A stretch of 64,000 bases of DNA from Acanthosepion lycidas (GCA_963932145.1 CAWVQA010000061.1:128501-192500), one strand, 5' to 3'. Numbered from the stretch's first letter, positions 36,515 through 49,615 are shown. Translations and numbers: made by a program. The notes: generated from the sequence alone by a model not told the origin.

Positions 36515-37559
36515 TTATTGTAATTATACTTCCTTATAAATAACTATCAAATTTTGTCCTTGCAATCAACTTCCATTTGAGATGTTAAAACTAATTTTGA
36601 AATAGTGAAAACTCATAAATTTTAAAATATTGAGGAAATTGACTAACTACATTATTTGTTTTAAGAAATTCATAAACAATTTAATCCCAAGGTCTAAATT
36701 AATCTCAACCAAAACAATTTTTCTTAAAAGAATTAAATAACATATATTTATTACTGTATATAATATACAATAATTGTGGCACATGGCCGAAAGGGGAAGT
36801 GGGGATAAGCTGGTCTTTGCTAACTATCCTGTTCCTAGTGAATCATGATCATGACCCATTCCTCCAATACAACTGCTCCATTTACCACAAGAACTCATTC
36901 ATCATCATTCAATTCCACATAAACCACAATACCACATACTCATCAAGGGAACCTACAAAAACACCCCAGGATATAAAAATTCCAAATTTCTAAATACAGA
37001 AATATATAAAAATTTCATGAAACATGAAATGAGTGGGGAGGGAATGAGCCCCCAAAACAAACTAAAACAAAACAGATGTTAAACCTGTCCACTCCCTCAA
37101 AATAATTAGAGTGGCTGCTGTATTCTCAGAATCAAGTAGCACGCTCGCTAATGGAATGGGGAGGATAAAATAAATGACGGAATGCGAAAAATCAAAGTCT
37201 GACCTAGCTGAGATGAAAATGGGGACCAAAAACAATCTGGGGAGGTTGGGAATCTCGACATGGATCATAACAAAAGAGTCCCGGGAACAGGCCGGGAGCA
37301 ACACTTATTCACATTAATTAGGCAAACCAAGAGTGTCTAGCTTAACCATGGGGGGGATCACAGGAAACCACCCCATTGTGACCAAGTAGAGTTAAAAAAG
37401 AAACTGAATGTTAACCCCTTTCACACAAACCAAGCTCACTACTTTTACCCACCTTTTGCTGAAATCTGTTGATATCAAACGCTTTCTATCAGTTCTAATC
37501 TTCACTTTCAGCTGATGCTGAAAGAATCTGACCAGAACCTGATGAAAATAATGTTCGTA

Positions 37560-37898
37560 TCACAAGATTCCCTTCATCTGCAACGTCCAAATTACCATTT
37601 GCGCCACTGCTAGCAACGTCAGAAACACCATTTGTTTCTTCCCAGAAAATAGGGGCAACACATTATCACACACATATGTGAGATCAATGAGCACAAGAAC
37701 ATTGGGAGCAATACGAGCCGTCAACTCGCCGACATAATCCCAGAAAGGGTGAACGTGAAGACAGTGGTAGAAGGCGTGTGAAACCATTTCTTCTAACCCA
37801 AGGTCACACCAATGACAGTCGGGCAAATGTGCACAGCCCCGTCTGAAGAGCCTGTCATTGAGAGAGAGCACATTCTGAATCAATCGCCAGGTAAGCAA
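37560..37898 (-). pseudogene. LINE C-terminal zinc-binding domain
   Basis: 112 codons starting LTWRLIQNVLSLNDRLFRRG and containing DCHWCDLGLEEMVSHAFYHC. The pattern is C-x2-C-x9-H-x4-C, the reverse-transcriptase zinc-binding domain of Tx1/L1-type ORF2 proteins. The tail has DNVLPLFSGKKQMVFLTLLAVAQMVIWT. Upstream on the same strand 38010-38321 holds part of the linker (LGMSHLMSHRHASRLVFL). The domain is thought to help nucleic-acid binding. It is a remnant. Confidence 0.85.
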
Positions 37899-39158
37899 AA
37901 ACTCTGGTTACTGAGGTAATTCGCCACTGGCACCCAAGACCAGAAAGAGCGCAACCTGGCCAACGACAAGCTGAGCCGTTCACAGAGGATAATTTGCGAC
38001 CCCCTCCACTTATTCATTACACAAGACCTTTCGAGGCTGTGAAAGGTCAATGAACCAAGGAAAGGCCCTCAAGGACACTTGACACTTGCTAAGGAAAGTC
38101 GACAGTTTCACGGGCCTATGAGGACACTTAACCCAGAAAATGGGAGGAGTGATAGTAAGGCTAAGGAAGGCATCCCTAACACTCCCGACCAAAATTGAAT
38201 CCTCAGTCAAAATGTGGCATAGGAAAACCAACCTTGAGGCATGTCGATGACTCATCAAGTGTGACATTCCCAGCCCTGCATAATACAGACGCTGGACACA
38301 GCATTCTTTACAGACCTTCATCTAGCACTAACCCCACAAGAGGGTGAACAACAACCGCTCAATCACCTTCCGATGGTCCTTACAAAGAGGAAGTACAGCC
38401 AAGCGGTAGAGGATAAGAGGAAAGATGTAAGTGGCACACACTTCAGCCCTACCTTTCAAGGACAACCTCCTTCGGAGCTAAGTTCGGACCAATGCTTCGA
38501 CCTTTGCCTGTACTTCTGACCAATTTTTTTCCAGCTGGAGGTTGGATCCAAACCACACTCCAAGAATGCGGACTGGACCGTCCGTTCAACTGAAGGGCCC
38601 TAGAAGAGAGACCCCCTTCCAGGAACCCAACTGCAAGCCGGAAGAATTGTTGCAGTTAATGTTGGCCCCCCATGACCTTTTCGTATCGTCCAAGCACCTT
38701 CTGTACAACCTCAATGTCGCTGCGACACAACATGAAAATGGATACATCATCAGCATACGCGGAAAACTTGGCTCAAGCTCCACCAGAAACAGCAATTCCA
38801 TGTACGGCCAGACTGTTCACCCTGTCCCTCAGCCGGTGAAGGAGAGGCTCCAGTGCCAAAGCATAAAGTAGGGGCAACAGTGAGAAACCCTGACAAACTG
38901 TCTGAGACAGCGCAAAAGCGCGCAACTGCTTCCTGTTCACCTGAACCACAGCTCTAGGGGAGTGATACCAGAGGCTAATCCACTTACAGAAGTCGGGTTG
39001 GAATCAGCCAGCCTGCAGGATAGCAGCCAGGTGCTGATGATCGACCCTATCAAATGCCTTGGACTGATCCAAATTGATCAGCATGGCCTCATCATTGTCT
39101 TTTACTCCCTCTAGGATCATGTGGATCAAATGTAGGTTGCTCTAAATTGTTCGGCCAC

Positions 39159-39710
39159 TCATGCCATCAGGATCTTGGCCAAAATCTTTAACTCTGTGTT
39201 TAACAGAGTTATGTGCCTGTAATCATTTAATTCCCGCCCTCCATCCTTGCCCTTTTTCAACGGCTTGACCACACCCCTGGTAATCTGACTGGGGATGGAC
39301 CCCTGCCAAAACCAGTTGTTGAACACGGCAGTCAAAATCACTACAAAGATGTGCGACAACCTCGGGTACAGTTCATAGGGTAAACCATCAAGTCCCGGAG
39401 ACTTAGCACTGCCAACCTTCTTCAATGCCAAGTAGACTTCACCCTCCATGATCTCTCCCTCAGAGCTAGCCGCTTCAGTCGGCACAAGCCAAGGAAAGTC
39501 AGCCAAGTAGCTGCAAAACTCATCGCCATCAAGACCAGACTCCTTGGTAAATCGTCTCTCGAAATGCTGCCGAAACACCTCACACACATCGTCAGTTGAC
39601 CTCAGGGAATGCCCCTCTGGGGGTTTGACCTCACGAATGTAACAATTGGAACCTTGACGGATATCTTCCTTGTGCAATTCTGTGCCTATGTCCACGTCTA
39701 AGTTAGACAT
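39159..39710 (-). pseudogene. LINE reverse transcriptase, N-terminal half
   Basis: 183 codons. The first 120 residues are the region between endonuclease and RT (VCEVFRQHFERRFTKESG). The RT fingers follow, with KSPGLDGLPYELYPRLSH, VVKPLKKGKDGGRELNDYR and ITLLNTELKILAKIL. The enzyme would copy LINE RNA at a nicked target. The frame breaks just after KILAKIL. The next part (NLDQSKAFDRVDHQHL, near 39045-39090) continues on the same strand, and the YADD box lies near 38744-38756 after further frame changes. The true reading begins upstream, so the ATG at 39710 is incidental. Confidence 0.9.
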
Positions 39711-39870
39711 CTTGTTTAATCTATGCCTAACTACCTGACTCTGGTAGCACTCGCTAATCGATCACTCAAGAGCCTGCCTAGCTAAACTTATCTCTAGAGG
39801 ATTCCCCCAGCCTCCGCCCGGGACAGACAATCTTTAAGTGTCTTCATCTTATTAAGAATTAAATAACATA

Positions 39871-41826
39871 AAACAAACACTTTTCCCTAATTATATTGTT
39901 GAATATCAAATTAGACTTTCCATACAGATCCTTATAAATAGATTCAATAACAAAAATAAGCTAAAAATTATTGAAGCCATCTACAAAGCACACACACACT
40001 CTCTATGCTCATTGTTTTAACACATGGCAGATGGAACTTCCTATGTTTTGGATTTGTTGTATTAAATTTAAATGTAATGTTGCCCTAAATGTGCTACTTA
40101 TGACTATTACCATTTTTCACATAATACATTTGCACACACCTGAGGATGACTCACAGGACTTGAAAGTTTGAACAAAGCCTTTATGGCATTTGAAAACAAC
40201 TTTTATGAAAGTTTTGACAATTTCATACATCAACTTCCATTTTTGTGAAGCATCATTTGCAATTTGGAAAGGAAGATGAACAAACTCAATAGGCACAATG
40301 TTCATACTTCCCAAAAATAGATATAAAACAAGGATATAACCAGTATTAACAGGTTGGTATTGCTGCGATAAAAGTAAAAACAAATAAGAATTGAAATTGT
40401 GTATGCCTGGTTAAGAATTAATGGATGATGAAGGAATTTTTAATAGTGACAGATACATAATAAAGTAATAAAAGATTGGATTCATTTTATTGATATTTTG
40501 AGAAAGCATAGTTGTAGCTCAAAATGACGGTAGTCTACTGAGAAAGATATGAATTACTAAAAATTATAACAAATAATAATATCCATTTCTTCACTTCAGT
40601 TTAGCTAATAAAAAATTCAATAGATATGTTTTGGCTCTGTAACTTATTAAAAGTAAATTGTATTAGATATTTCCTACACTTTATGGTATAAACACAAATG
40701 GAAATAATGTACGAATGATGTGTAATATAACCAAGTATTTTCCCCTCGACTGCAAAAATTAGTACTTCTGCTTACTAATAGAAAATGGAAATTGGAACAT
40801 GGCATGAAATAAGACAGTGTATTATTCAAATAAACAAAAACAACTAAACCGAATGTGATGAAAGTATTTGTAATACAAAAAAATTAAAAAGGCACGTAAT
40901 ATATTTTATGAAAGCATAAAGTTTTTTTAAATAGGAATTTGCAAGAATCAGTGCTCAGAGCCAACAATCCAATTTTAATGTTTCTTTTTAAGAGGAAAAA
41001 TATAATGCAAAATACTTTCAAAGTTCACTGAAAAGGCAAATATTAAAAAGTATTGCAAATTCAATAATAAACTGTATTTGTTTATTATTCTAAGTATGTT
41101 GATGTTCATTGAAATATCAATTTTTGTAATATTTGTATCTGATGTAACGTGAAATGCACTAAAATAATTAAACCTTACATCCTATGAAAATACAAAAGTA
41201 TTTCCAACTTCAAAAAACTAGGGTCTTACCTACACAAAAGTTCATGTTCAAATAGATGTTGAAAGTTCTTGTTTAGTTCTATTTATAGTCAACATGAATT
41301 GTTAGTTGCAGGCACTAAATCTGAATCCAAAATTTTAATAAAAACATTTTAACTTTTAGTCATATATAAATCAATTGCATGCCCTAAACACTGAACATGT
41401 CTTCTCATTCAAATTAATTGGTGTGTGAATGTCAAATTTTATAGTTAAACCAAGGTTGAGCCTGACAAAAATGTCTAGAAAAATCACAAAAAATCCAATT
41501 ACTTCACCTGCAATAGTCATAATACTGGTCAAAAAAAAAAAAAAAAAGATAGATTACTTTCTTTACTGCTTCTAGATTCTAATTGAATATATGTGAATAT
41601 TTGATTATAGTACAATACTATTTATAGCTTCTCATATCTTCATGTGATATTTTTGTATCTCTGTCTGCCATTGTCACTATAATTCAAATATTGATTAAAA
41701 CTATTATTGGCTAATGATTTTGTGTATATTTAGCCGATTATTTTTCTGTAGTAAGAATCTTGTGTTATTCCTGTGGAAAAGTAAAAGGCATAAAAATCAC
41801 TTTTCAAATGATGGTTTAATGATTTG
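39871..41826. other. AT-rich DNA, inferred intron
   Basis: Nothing was recognised beyond chance ORFs (for example 39971-40171 and 40117-40383, which overlap on opposite strands). Confidence 0.6.
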
Positions 41827-42075
41827 CTAACAATTTCTTCTCTCTCACTTCTTGCTTGTGGAACTCTTGTTCAACTTTTGGCTTTCCAGTTGGTTTTGAT
41901 CTTCAAATATTAAATTCAGTATCAATCATTATCATCTACCTCCTTAACTGCTATTCTTTTATTGTTCTCTTTCCTTAATAATAATTTTCTTTTGCTCATT
42001 CTTTCACACTCAGTCAGTTCTTGCATATTAGTAGCCTTATTACCTTGTTTGTGGTTAAATGATTATTAAAAAAAA
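41827..42075 (+). mobile_element. LINE copy 3, 3' end only
   Basis: It begins GCTAACAATTTCTTCT and aligns through the 3' region of LINE copy 1 (TTGATCTTCAAA...CTGCTATTCTTTTATTG...CTCATTCTTTCACAC...TAGCCTTATTACCTTG), ending GGTTAAATGATTATTAAAAAAAA. About 250 bp, severely 5'-truncated. Confidence 0.8.
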
Positions 42076-42079
42076 TGTT

Positions 42080-42966
42080 CTTCATAGAGTTGACTTTTCA
42101 ATATCATGATGTTTTATATAATACAAGCACAGAAGACCTTATATTCATACAACCTAATTTCTAAGCTAACTTTTCATAAAAATTGATTTTGTTTGTTGAA
42201 AGTTTAACAAATTTGGAAACCATGGAGAATATTGTAAGATTGATAATTTTTATTTTGTATCAAACTTAAGTTTTCCATTTGAAGCTCATAAGTTTAGGAA
42301 GTTTCATCAGCAAAACATATCAAAATATTTACAAATTGGAGCATTAGAATTAGTGGTCAATATTGCAAGATAGCTTTTAAATTTTGAAGAACTTATTTTC
42401 AATTTTCAAAACCCAAGAAACTTTGTCTTGACTCCCTTTTGAGTAGGATAACAAATGGAGATAAAACCAAGGACAGTTTCCTTATTAATCAAAATAGTGT
42501 CCACCAAAAGACTTATGTCCAGGTACATGCCTTACTCTAGGAGCTTTAATAAGAAGGAAATTGTCACCTAACTAGTTTTGCTAACCAATCAAATTGGCTT
42601 GAGTGAAGTACATTTTAAGGATGTAGAGAAGTTGTTGGTCTCAGCAATAGAAAAAAATAGGAAGCAAAAAATGAGCGCCAATCTTTTTACTTATATATAA
42701 AGGGATGTTGAAAAATTCTCAGCCTGATGCAAAAATTAAATCAAAAAATATTTTTAAAATATACAAAGGATATGGGACTGAAAAATTCCTCTTTAAAATG
42801 ATGTTTTCTGTGATTATGTGATATCTCTAAAATAAAAAAAAATGATTTTTTTGAATATGTGTCATTTTTTTATTTATTTTTTTTTTTTTTTTTTACGAAA
42901 AACAAGTTTGTCAACACGCCATCTTTTTTGTTTTTTATAAAAAAGTTGGCTATGGTTTTGACCACA

Positions 42967-42998
<32 letters not shown>

Positions 42999-45900
42999 CC
43001 AAAGAAGAATTGTTAGGCAATAATACCATTATGACTGGCATTGGTTAAACAATAAAAATAATGCAATTGTAAAGGAATGCAGGATTTGAGGACATAAGGA
43101 AATTAAGGTACAAAAAATGATAAGCATTAACATTTTAGACTTAAAAGTATAACATTCTGTCTATTATACAAATTGAATAAAGAAAATTGACTCCAGCAAT
43201 TTTGTTAGTGCAACATATTCTGATGAGTTAAGAAAGTCAAAATTAATTCATATCTCGTTAATTAGACATGTGCTGCTTCTTAAATAAAGAATTCACATGA
43301 AATGATTGTACTCTCTTCTCATATACATTATAAAAAAAGTGCTTAAATTTATTTTCCATTTCAATAAGTTTCTTAGTCAATTTACTAAATGTTCTTTTAA
43401 TTTTTTTAAAAAGATATTAATATTAAAAAAGAAAATAATGTAAAGCAATGCAATTTTTAAGAAAGTAAAAATTATAAATTGTGTTCAAATTCTTACAGAA
43501 TCCTAAAATTTAAATCCTGGTTTCTTTCTATTCATATATTTAAATTTTAACCCCATTTTCAATGTCTTTTTACATATTCAGGCAATTTGGTTTGTCAGAA
43601 GCAAGTCATGAGAGATAATATGTAATACAATCATGCAAGTTGGTTACAGATAAGAAAATATCCAGGAAATTTGTCACTCAATCTTAGCAAAGTAATCTTT
43701 TTAATGAATTTAATCTAGTTTTTGATCTTTTTATTTCCTCAACAATTTTTTATGATTTTTAATTTCATGATCTATAAAGAAAAAGATAAAGGTTGCAACT
43801 ATTAAGTGTTACAAATGATTTTACAACTAAATAAAGATTATCTGGAAGGTGAATAAAATGTAGAACAGAAATACAGACAAGGATCTTTCTCTTTCTAATA
43901 TATATCTCCTGCCCACTGTCATTACAATTAACAATTTCAAATCTCTTGTAGTTATCTACAAAAATAAGTCTGAGGCTAATTTAAATAAGTTGGATAAATT
44001 TTGTGCATACTGTGATTTAAATGCTATCTAATCAACATGGGAGTAATTCATGCAGAAATTTTATAATAAGCTATATTTTTTATAGTTATGTACAGTCCAT
44101 TTTTATGAGGAAGTACATTTTAGTTTACTTTGTAAATGACCAATTAGAAATTGTAAAGTTTCTTCAAAATCTAAATATTAACTTTGAATTAGTGCCAACT
44201 GTGAGAAATTGTTGCAACCATTATAAATTATACTATCCTTTAAATAGATTACCCACTTTTGGCCTCACCCAAATTGGCAATCTAAAGGTTTCTTTCTGTA
44301 GCTTGTCTAAATATCCAGATGGACACATATACATCTCTGATCTTAAAAAATAGAATTAAATCTGTTGCCATAATGCCTTTCAAGACATTTTTTTTTTTTT
44401 TACAAACTTGATCATCTGTTGTTTACCATTTATTCCTGCGTAATTGCCACAATTGAGCAATGTTGAACTTTCTTACTGTTTTAAGACATGATGTAGGTTT
44501 GGTTTGCTATATAAGGACAGCTCTAAAAAATTCAAGATTTGTATTTATAACTATAACCAAAAAGAGCTGACGATTTGGATTGAATTGGCATAAAATTACC
44601 AAATTCTATGATTAAACAAACATTTTTAAATATAGAAACTTACATTTGAACTTGAGTTATATAATAATTTCTTATTTTGGATTTAAAATTCTTCGATTTT
44701 TTTTTTATCTGTTTGAATTCTAGATATTTTGATCTCCATATATAAAAAACTGGTTCATTGTAAGACTGATCTATGGACACAGTCATATGCAATGAATTAA
44801 TTTTATTTTGAAAATAGCAAATTACATTTTTCCTCATTTTATTCTTTACTGGTATAAGAAAATTTACTATTTTGATATTAAATTTGATCTTTGTAAAAGA
44901 TATTGTGTATGTATTTTGAGATTTTGCAAATAATACTTACCTTTCTATTCAGGATAGTACTCTATAATTCTTGTTTTGTGTGTGTGTGTTTTTTTTTTTT
45001 TTTTTTTTTTCTTGTCTGTATTTATCCAAAATGACACTTGGGTATTACTTTTCCCAAACCACATGTTGTATGTATATGGTCAGATTGTGTCGGTATTATA
45101 ATATGACTGGTGAAAAAAGAAAGTCTTGTAGACTAGTAACAGGAGCCTACCACTGAGTATAGGTTAGGAGAGAGAGTGAATTGGGGAGAAGCTGAGTGAG
45201 AGAATCTCAGATAAAGAAGGAGGGGAAAACTACTCTGGCAGCCTTTTGCATTGGTTAATGCAAGGGCTGAGGAATCTTACCCTCAATACTTGTGAGTTAT
45301 TTATATATCAAGTTGTTATTCTTCTATAAGTTTGTGCTGACTGCAGAGGAACATCTTTAACTGCCTTTACGCCTGCCAACTATATAAACAGTTGGTGAAG
45401 ATGCATGGAGAGGCTTAGGGAGGGGATTTACCTTCATATTCTTCATCACATCTCATCTGTGCTGACATAAATGGTCATTGATTTTGTTACTGTGGTCATC
45501 AGTGAAATTGTCACAGCAGTTTTAAAGACTTTGCTGATTTTGCATAGTTTTGTATGGAAACTAATACAACCTGTTGGATAGACACTGAATCTTTTGGCAG
45601 CTGAAAACTTGAATGCTATCAGAAGGCTGTTACCTGAAGCTACCCACACCTGTATACAATTATCAAACCTAACCATTCTCTATTTATTGAATGGCATTTC
45701 GTCTTTAAAATGGGAATTTTAAGCTTGCATTTACTATCTAAAATTGTATGCCTTAAACAAGCTTGCACTTCAAATTCCTCTAACATTTTGTAATGTTGTT
45801 GAATATATTCCACCATCCAATATTTGGGTTATCATTCAGCTACTGTATTTGTTAAGGAACATATCTCCCTACCTTTGAAAAATTTTCATATCTTTTGAAA

Positions 45901-46214
45901 TGTAGCATTGTAATCAATTCTTTTTTAATAAGAAACCTGGTTTAATCCATTTACATTTTTTAATAATGTAAATTTTTATTACATTTATCTTTTTATTTTT
46001 TTAATCAAATTATCATCAATGATGTTTACAATAAATTTTACCTAGTTTAAATTGAATAAATATATGTAAAAATAAATTTTGTCTTTAACAAATTCTTGAC
46101 AGCTTATTAGAAATGTTTTGGGTTATGTAAAAAGTTTTGTTATGTATTCAGTTTGGAAATGGTATATTGACTTGATGCAAATATCCATCAAAAGAACAAT
46201 TACAGAATGATTGA
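42080..46214. other. AT-rich DNA, inferred intron
   Basis: It has long poly-T tracts (42880-42895, 42971-43000, 44389-44401, 44990-45010). The 110-codon ORF at 44021-44353 has no recognisable domain and AT-driven composition. 45160-45680 is somewhat richer in GC but yields no convincing exon. Confidence 0.5.
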
Positions 46215-46264
46215 ATTTTTGGTCTATTTTCTTTAATTCAAATAATGGCTTCAAAATGTCGCAG

Positions 46265-46496
46265 GATCTTAGCTCTGCGGGGAAAGGAGGAGAACAATTT
46301 TCGAGAAGCCCGAAGTCGAGCAAGAAATCGAAGGATGTTTTCAAATCGATCTCTGTCATTGTCATCACGTGTTGATGAACCAGAAACTATTTTTGAGGAG
46401 AGCCCACTTGTAGGAAAACGCAGCCGAAGTTTAGCATCTTTAGTGAGAGGCACTTCTCGGAGATCTGTACACAATTTAGTGAAGATGTTTGAGACT
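46265..46496 (+). CDS. Candidate coding exon, basic Ser/Arg-rich protein
   Basis: This is the most gene-like stretch in the window that is not a transposon. The open frame (open from 46215, ATG at 46245) has far higher GC and CpG than the surroundings and ends in GTAAGT at 46497 in phase 0. A CAG|G acceptor at 46264/46265 preceded by pyrimidines gives a 232-base exon whose phase matches the exon at 20744-20793. Alternatively, translation could start at 46245. The peptide is basic and probably disordered (REARSRARNRR, then NRSLSLSSRVDEP). It has two kinase-type sites (KRSRSLAS, SRRSV) and ends in a possible short helix NLVKMFE. I do not recognise the family. Minus-strand frames over the same bases look like shadows. 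Confidence 0.55.
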
Positions 46497-48840
46497 GTAA
46501 GTATAAAGAATTTTAAATTTGCTTTCATAAAATAATTTTATTTAAAAATTCTGCTTTAATTAAATTCCTAGAAGTTATATCTGATTTTTTAATCATTTAG
46601 TTACAAATTGTAAATATTGAGTTATTCCTGTGACAAGAGAAAAATTTTTCTAATAGAGCAAAAGATTTTTATACAATAATTTTGATATTTTGATATTTAA
46701 TGAAATTTAAAGAAAATATGAAATTTTGTTCATTCAGTGAAGCATTAAAAATACTTTCAGTTTTTCCATTAGTTTCTTCTATTTTCTGTTTGTTTTTATT
46801 TATTTTTCATCTAATGTCAAAATATGCAAATATTTCTTCTCATATTTTAATAAGTTATCATTTGTACCTATAAAAAGTACTAAACAATTGCAATAAAGAG
46901 TCTCTTACACTGCCAAAGAAAATCTAGCAATTTTGTTTACTAATGAGGAAATTAATTTGCTACTACTCTACCCAATTTTAACTGACCTGTGTCTGGTTGA
47001 CTAGCTTTCCTGAAACCTGAACTATCTTGTGCAAAGTTCAGTAGTTTGTTTCCTTTTAATTTGATAAAATCTCTATCATGTCCACTCAGTAAACATCCTT
47101 TACTGCTTTATGCTGTCAATAATTTAAGAATTTTGCCAAAGTGGCTTGTAACTCTAAAAATATTTTCTTTCATGTATTTTGTATCGGAAAGCCAATTTTT
47201 TGCATTTAAAATTGATAATTTTACCCTCAACTGTTTAGTCTGCTTTCTTAGTTCTTTTCATGTAAAAATTAATATCTACGTGCTTTGATATTTAAAGAAT
47301 TAGTTTCTGTTTTCAGTTACTCTCTTGTTCAGTCTTTGTAGCTATCCTAATCAAATAACCTTTATATAATATTAGCTTTCAAATCTGTTTCTGATTTAAT
47401 CTTTGAATTGCTTTGCTCTTCAAAACATGCCTAAAAAGTCAACACTATATTTATAATATATAGTCATGTCATCTGCATGTATAATTGTTAATGTCATTGC
47501 TGCAATTTCATTGTTACAATAGATATTGACATTCAGTAAGATCTTGAAAGTGTCCTCATTAACTTTTGAAACCAGAATAATTATGTAGATTTTAATAATT
47601 TTACTTTTAGATTTTGCATGCATTACAAAATTGATGCAGGAATGTATTTTTCTGGATTTCTTCAGTTCTGTAGTTCACATCAGTCATGGCAAACATTTTA
47701 GTGCCATATCTTATTTAATGATTAGAATTAATGTGGTGCAAGGTGTGTAAAAGTATTGGTGGGAACAAATTTAGAAATGAACTTTTGTGTTTATACTAGT
47801 TATATTATTAAATAGTTAATATATACAAACTCTTATCAAGAGTACCAAATGTATATTTCAGTAAGGATTTGTGTGGAGGGAGGAAATATAGTAGTAGAAG
47901 AAAATTTTAAAAATGATGTCAGAGGTGGGTGGGGGTGATCAAAAGATATATGTGGATGTTTGCAGAGAATTATATATACCCATGGTTAAGTTTTCTTGAG
48001 TTGAAATATCTGTTAAAATTCAATTTCTGTAAATTTAAAGCTCAATTGTTTATTTCTGTTTATTGAGAAAATAATTGTTTCACTTTGATTTAGTCTCATT
48101 GGTTCTGTGAAAGATTGATTATATAAGTTTAAAGGAAAATTGATGGGTTTGACATTTTAGAATTTTATTTAGTTGTTTGTTGTCTTTCTACTTTGAAAAG
48201 CAGTTTTTCTCTCGCTTTTTCCATTCTTCTATTTTTATATTAAAATTTTGATTTTTCAGGGGTAAAAAATGAAAGTACTTTGTAGTCTTTGATTTAATAA
48301 CTGATTAGAATGCTATAAAAAATATTCAGTTGTGTTTCAGTCATTCAGTATTTGCTTTTTTCACTGTATAATTCCCTTTTTATTTATTAATTAACTTTTA
48401 TGAAATCTTAAATAATTTCCAAACAGTCTACTTTTAAGAGTATTTGTATTTTTGAAAAATGTTGTATATTGTTCCATTGTGGAATTCTAAGAATGTACTT
48501 CTGGAAGTCATTAAATGCATTTGTTTCTCTTTCTTTGTCCTAGTTCTTGTTATTTTTTCCTCTCTTTTAATAGCAACCTGGCCAGGTGGTACTGTGAAAT
48601 AATATAAAACATACTTACAATCTTGTATTCCTGATAATGTTTTGCCAACTTTTATAGCTGAGCATAGATTCTTTTTGGTTAACACTTGAGTTATTAAATT
48701 TGAAAACACACTTTCAGGTTAAAGTTGTCTACAGATATTGTTAATATAAAGACTATATAAAATATGTACAAGAAATGGATTTGAAGTTGTCTAGGATGTT
48801 TTCAAGTTACCAGATTATGAATGTTCTTTTTCTACTTATA
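46497..48840 (+). other. Inferred downstream intron
   Basis: AT-rich DNA starting at the GTAAGT donor. No further exon was recognised to the end of the window. Confidence 0.4.
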
Positions 48841-49615
48841 TTTTTTTTAATTTATATCACCCTATGCAAGGCAGTAAAGCCACTAAAACACAAGGGGTTA
48901 CAGGGCGTGGAGAAATTAGGAACAGAAACATTAATAATGAGAAGAAAGAGAAAAGAGTAATCAGGAAAACAGTAGATCATGATTGACATTCCATTTAAAT
49001 TTTTGCAGATTAAAGTTGGCTGGAAAGCATGGAGCTGGAAGGGAGTTCCACGTGTGAGAAAAGAAACCATTAGCATAGAACTTACGGCTACATCTAGCCA
49101 GCTCAACTGTCAGTTGATGAGATCTTGATGCCAGTTTGGTACTCACTTAAATTCATGAAGTCTAGGTATCATAGTGAAGAGCTCATCAAAACAATTACCA
49201 TGAAAGTATTTATAGAAAAGACACAGGCAACCTTATGGTGGTGGGTAAGTGACTGAAGCCAAACCGCCAGATCAGAACCAGTAATATTGTTGATTCTTCT
49301 TTGGATCTTATCAACAAGCTCTAGGTAAATAGCAGGAGCACCAGACCATATGTGGCAGCAATATTCTAAGTATAGACAAATGGTAGACTTATAGATATGT
49401 AAGATAGATTATGGAGAGAGAAATTGTCTCACGACACAGTAAACCTACTTTCTTAGCAGCTGACCTAGCAATCAATTCAATATAATTTTTCTTCTTCATG
49501 TCAGCTGAGAACATTATCCTGAGAAGGCACAACAAGTTACTTTCCTGGAGGTTAGCATCAGCCATGCTGTTTGGAAGGCAGAGAGGAGTTTATTCTGATC
49601 ATTTTCTTTCAAACT
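48841..49615 (-). mobile_element. LINE copy 4, 5'-truncated
   Basis: It is the same LINE family as copies 1-3, in reverse orientation. The minus strand reads ILHIYKSTICLYLEYCCHIW, GAPAIYLELVDKIQRRINNI and, in another frame, TVELARCSRKFYANGFFSHT and WNSLPAPCFPANFNLQKF. It then ends AGTGGCTTTACTGCC...AATTAAAAAAAA at 48841, matching the 3' terminus of copy 1. Frameshifts are present. This copy keeps the C-terminal WNSLP segment that copy 1 lost. Confidence 0.85.

Larger units (their letters stand above)
30656..36744. other. AT-rich DNA, inferred intron
   Basis: It contains inverted-repeat structures at 31791-31967 and 36452-36514 (listed separately) and poly-T tracts near 33560. 33985-34035 has a small GC-richer patch with ACTTCCGG, an ETS-site-like string, without other promoter evidence. 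No exon was recognised. Confidence 0.5.
36745..39853 (-). mobile_element. Tx1/L1-like LINE with a 17-bp target duplication
   Basis: A 3.1-kb GC-richer block between two perfect copies of AAGAATTAAATAACATA (36728-36744 and 39854-39870). On the minus strand it encodes a non-LTR reverse transcriptase in several frames, then a C-terminal zinc-binding domain and a 3' tail ending ...CAGTAATAAATA at 36745. The 5' end (39853) falls inside the ORF, so the copy is 5'-truncated, as is usual after target-primed reverse transcription. Several stops and frameshifts show it is inactive. Its base composition is much richer in GC than the host DNA around it. The Tx1-like placement is by remembered resemblance. 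Confidence 0.9.

Noticed and set aside
44021-44353. 110-codon ORF as a gene
   Set aside because: It is the longest chance frame in a quiet region. AT-driven composition, no domain, and no splice or start support.
46265-46496. Assignment of the exon to a NET1/ARHGEF3-like RhoGEF N-terminus
   Set aside because: There is a faint similarity in a Ser/Arg-rich disordered stretch (an acidic EE, then KR-R-L-A), but such regions match by chance. No DH or PH domain is in the window.
46238-46528. Minus-strand ORF over the candidate exon
   Set aside because: It mirrors the plus-strand exon. Only the plus strand has good acceptor and donor sites at its ends.
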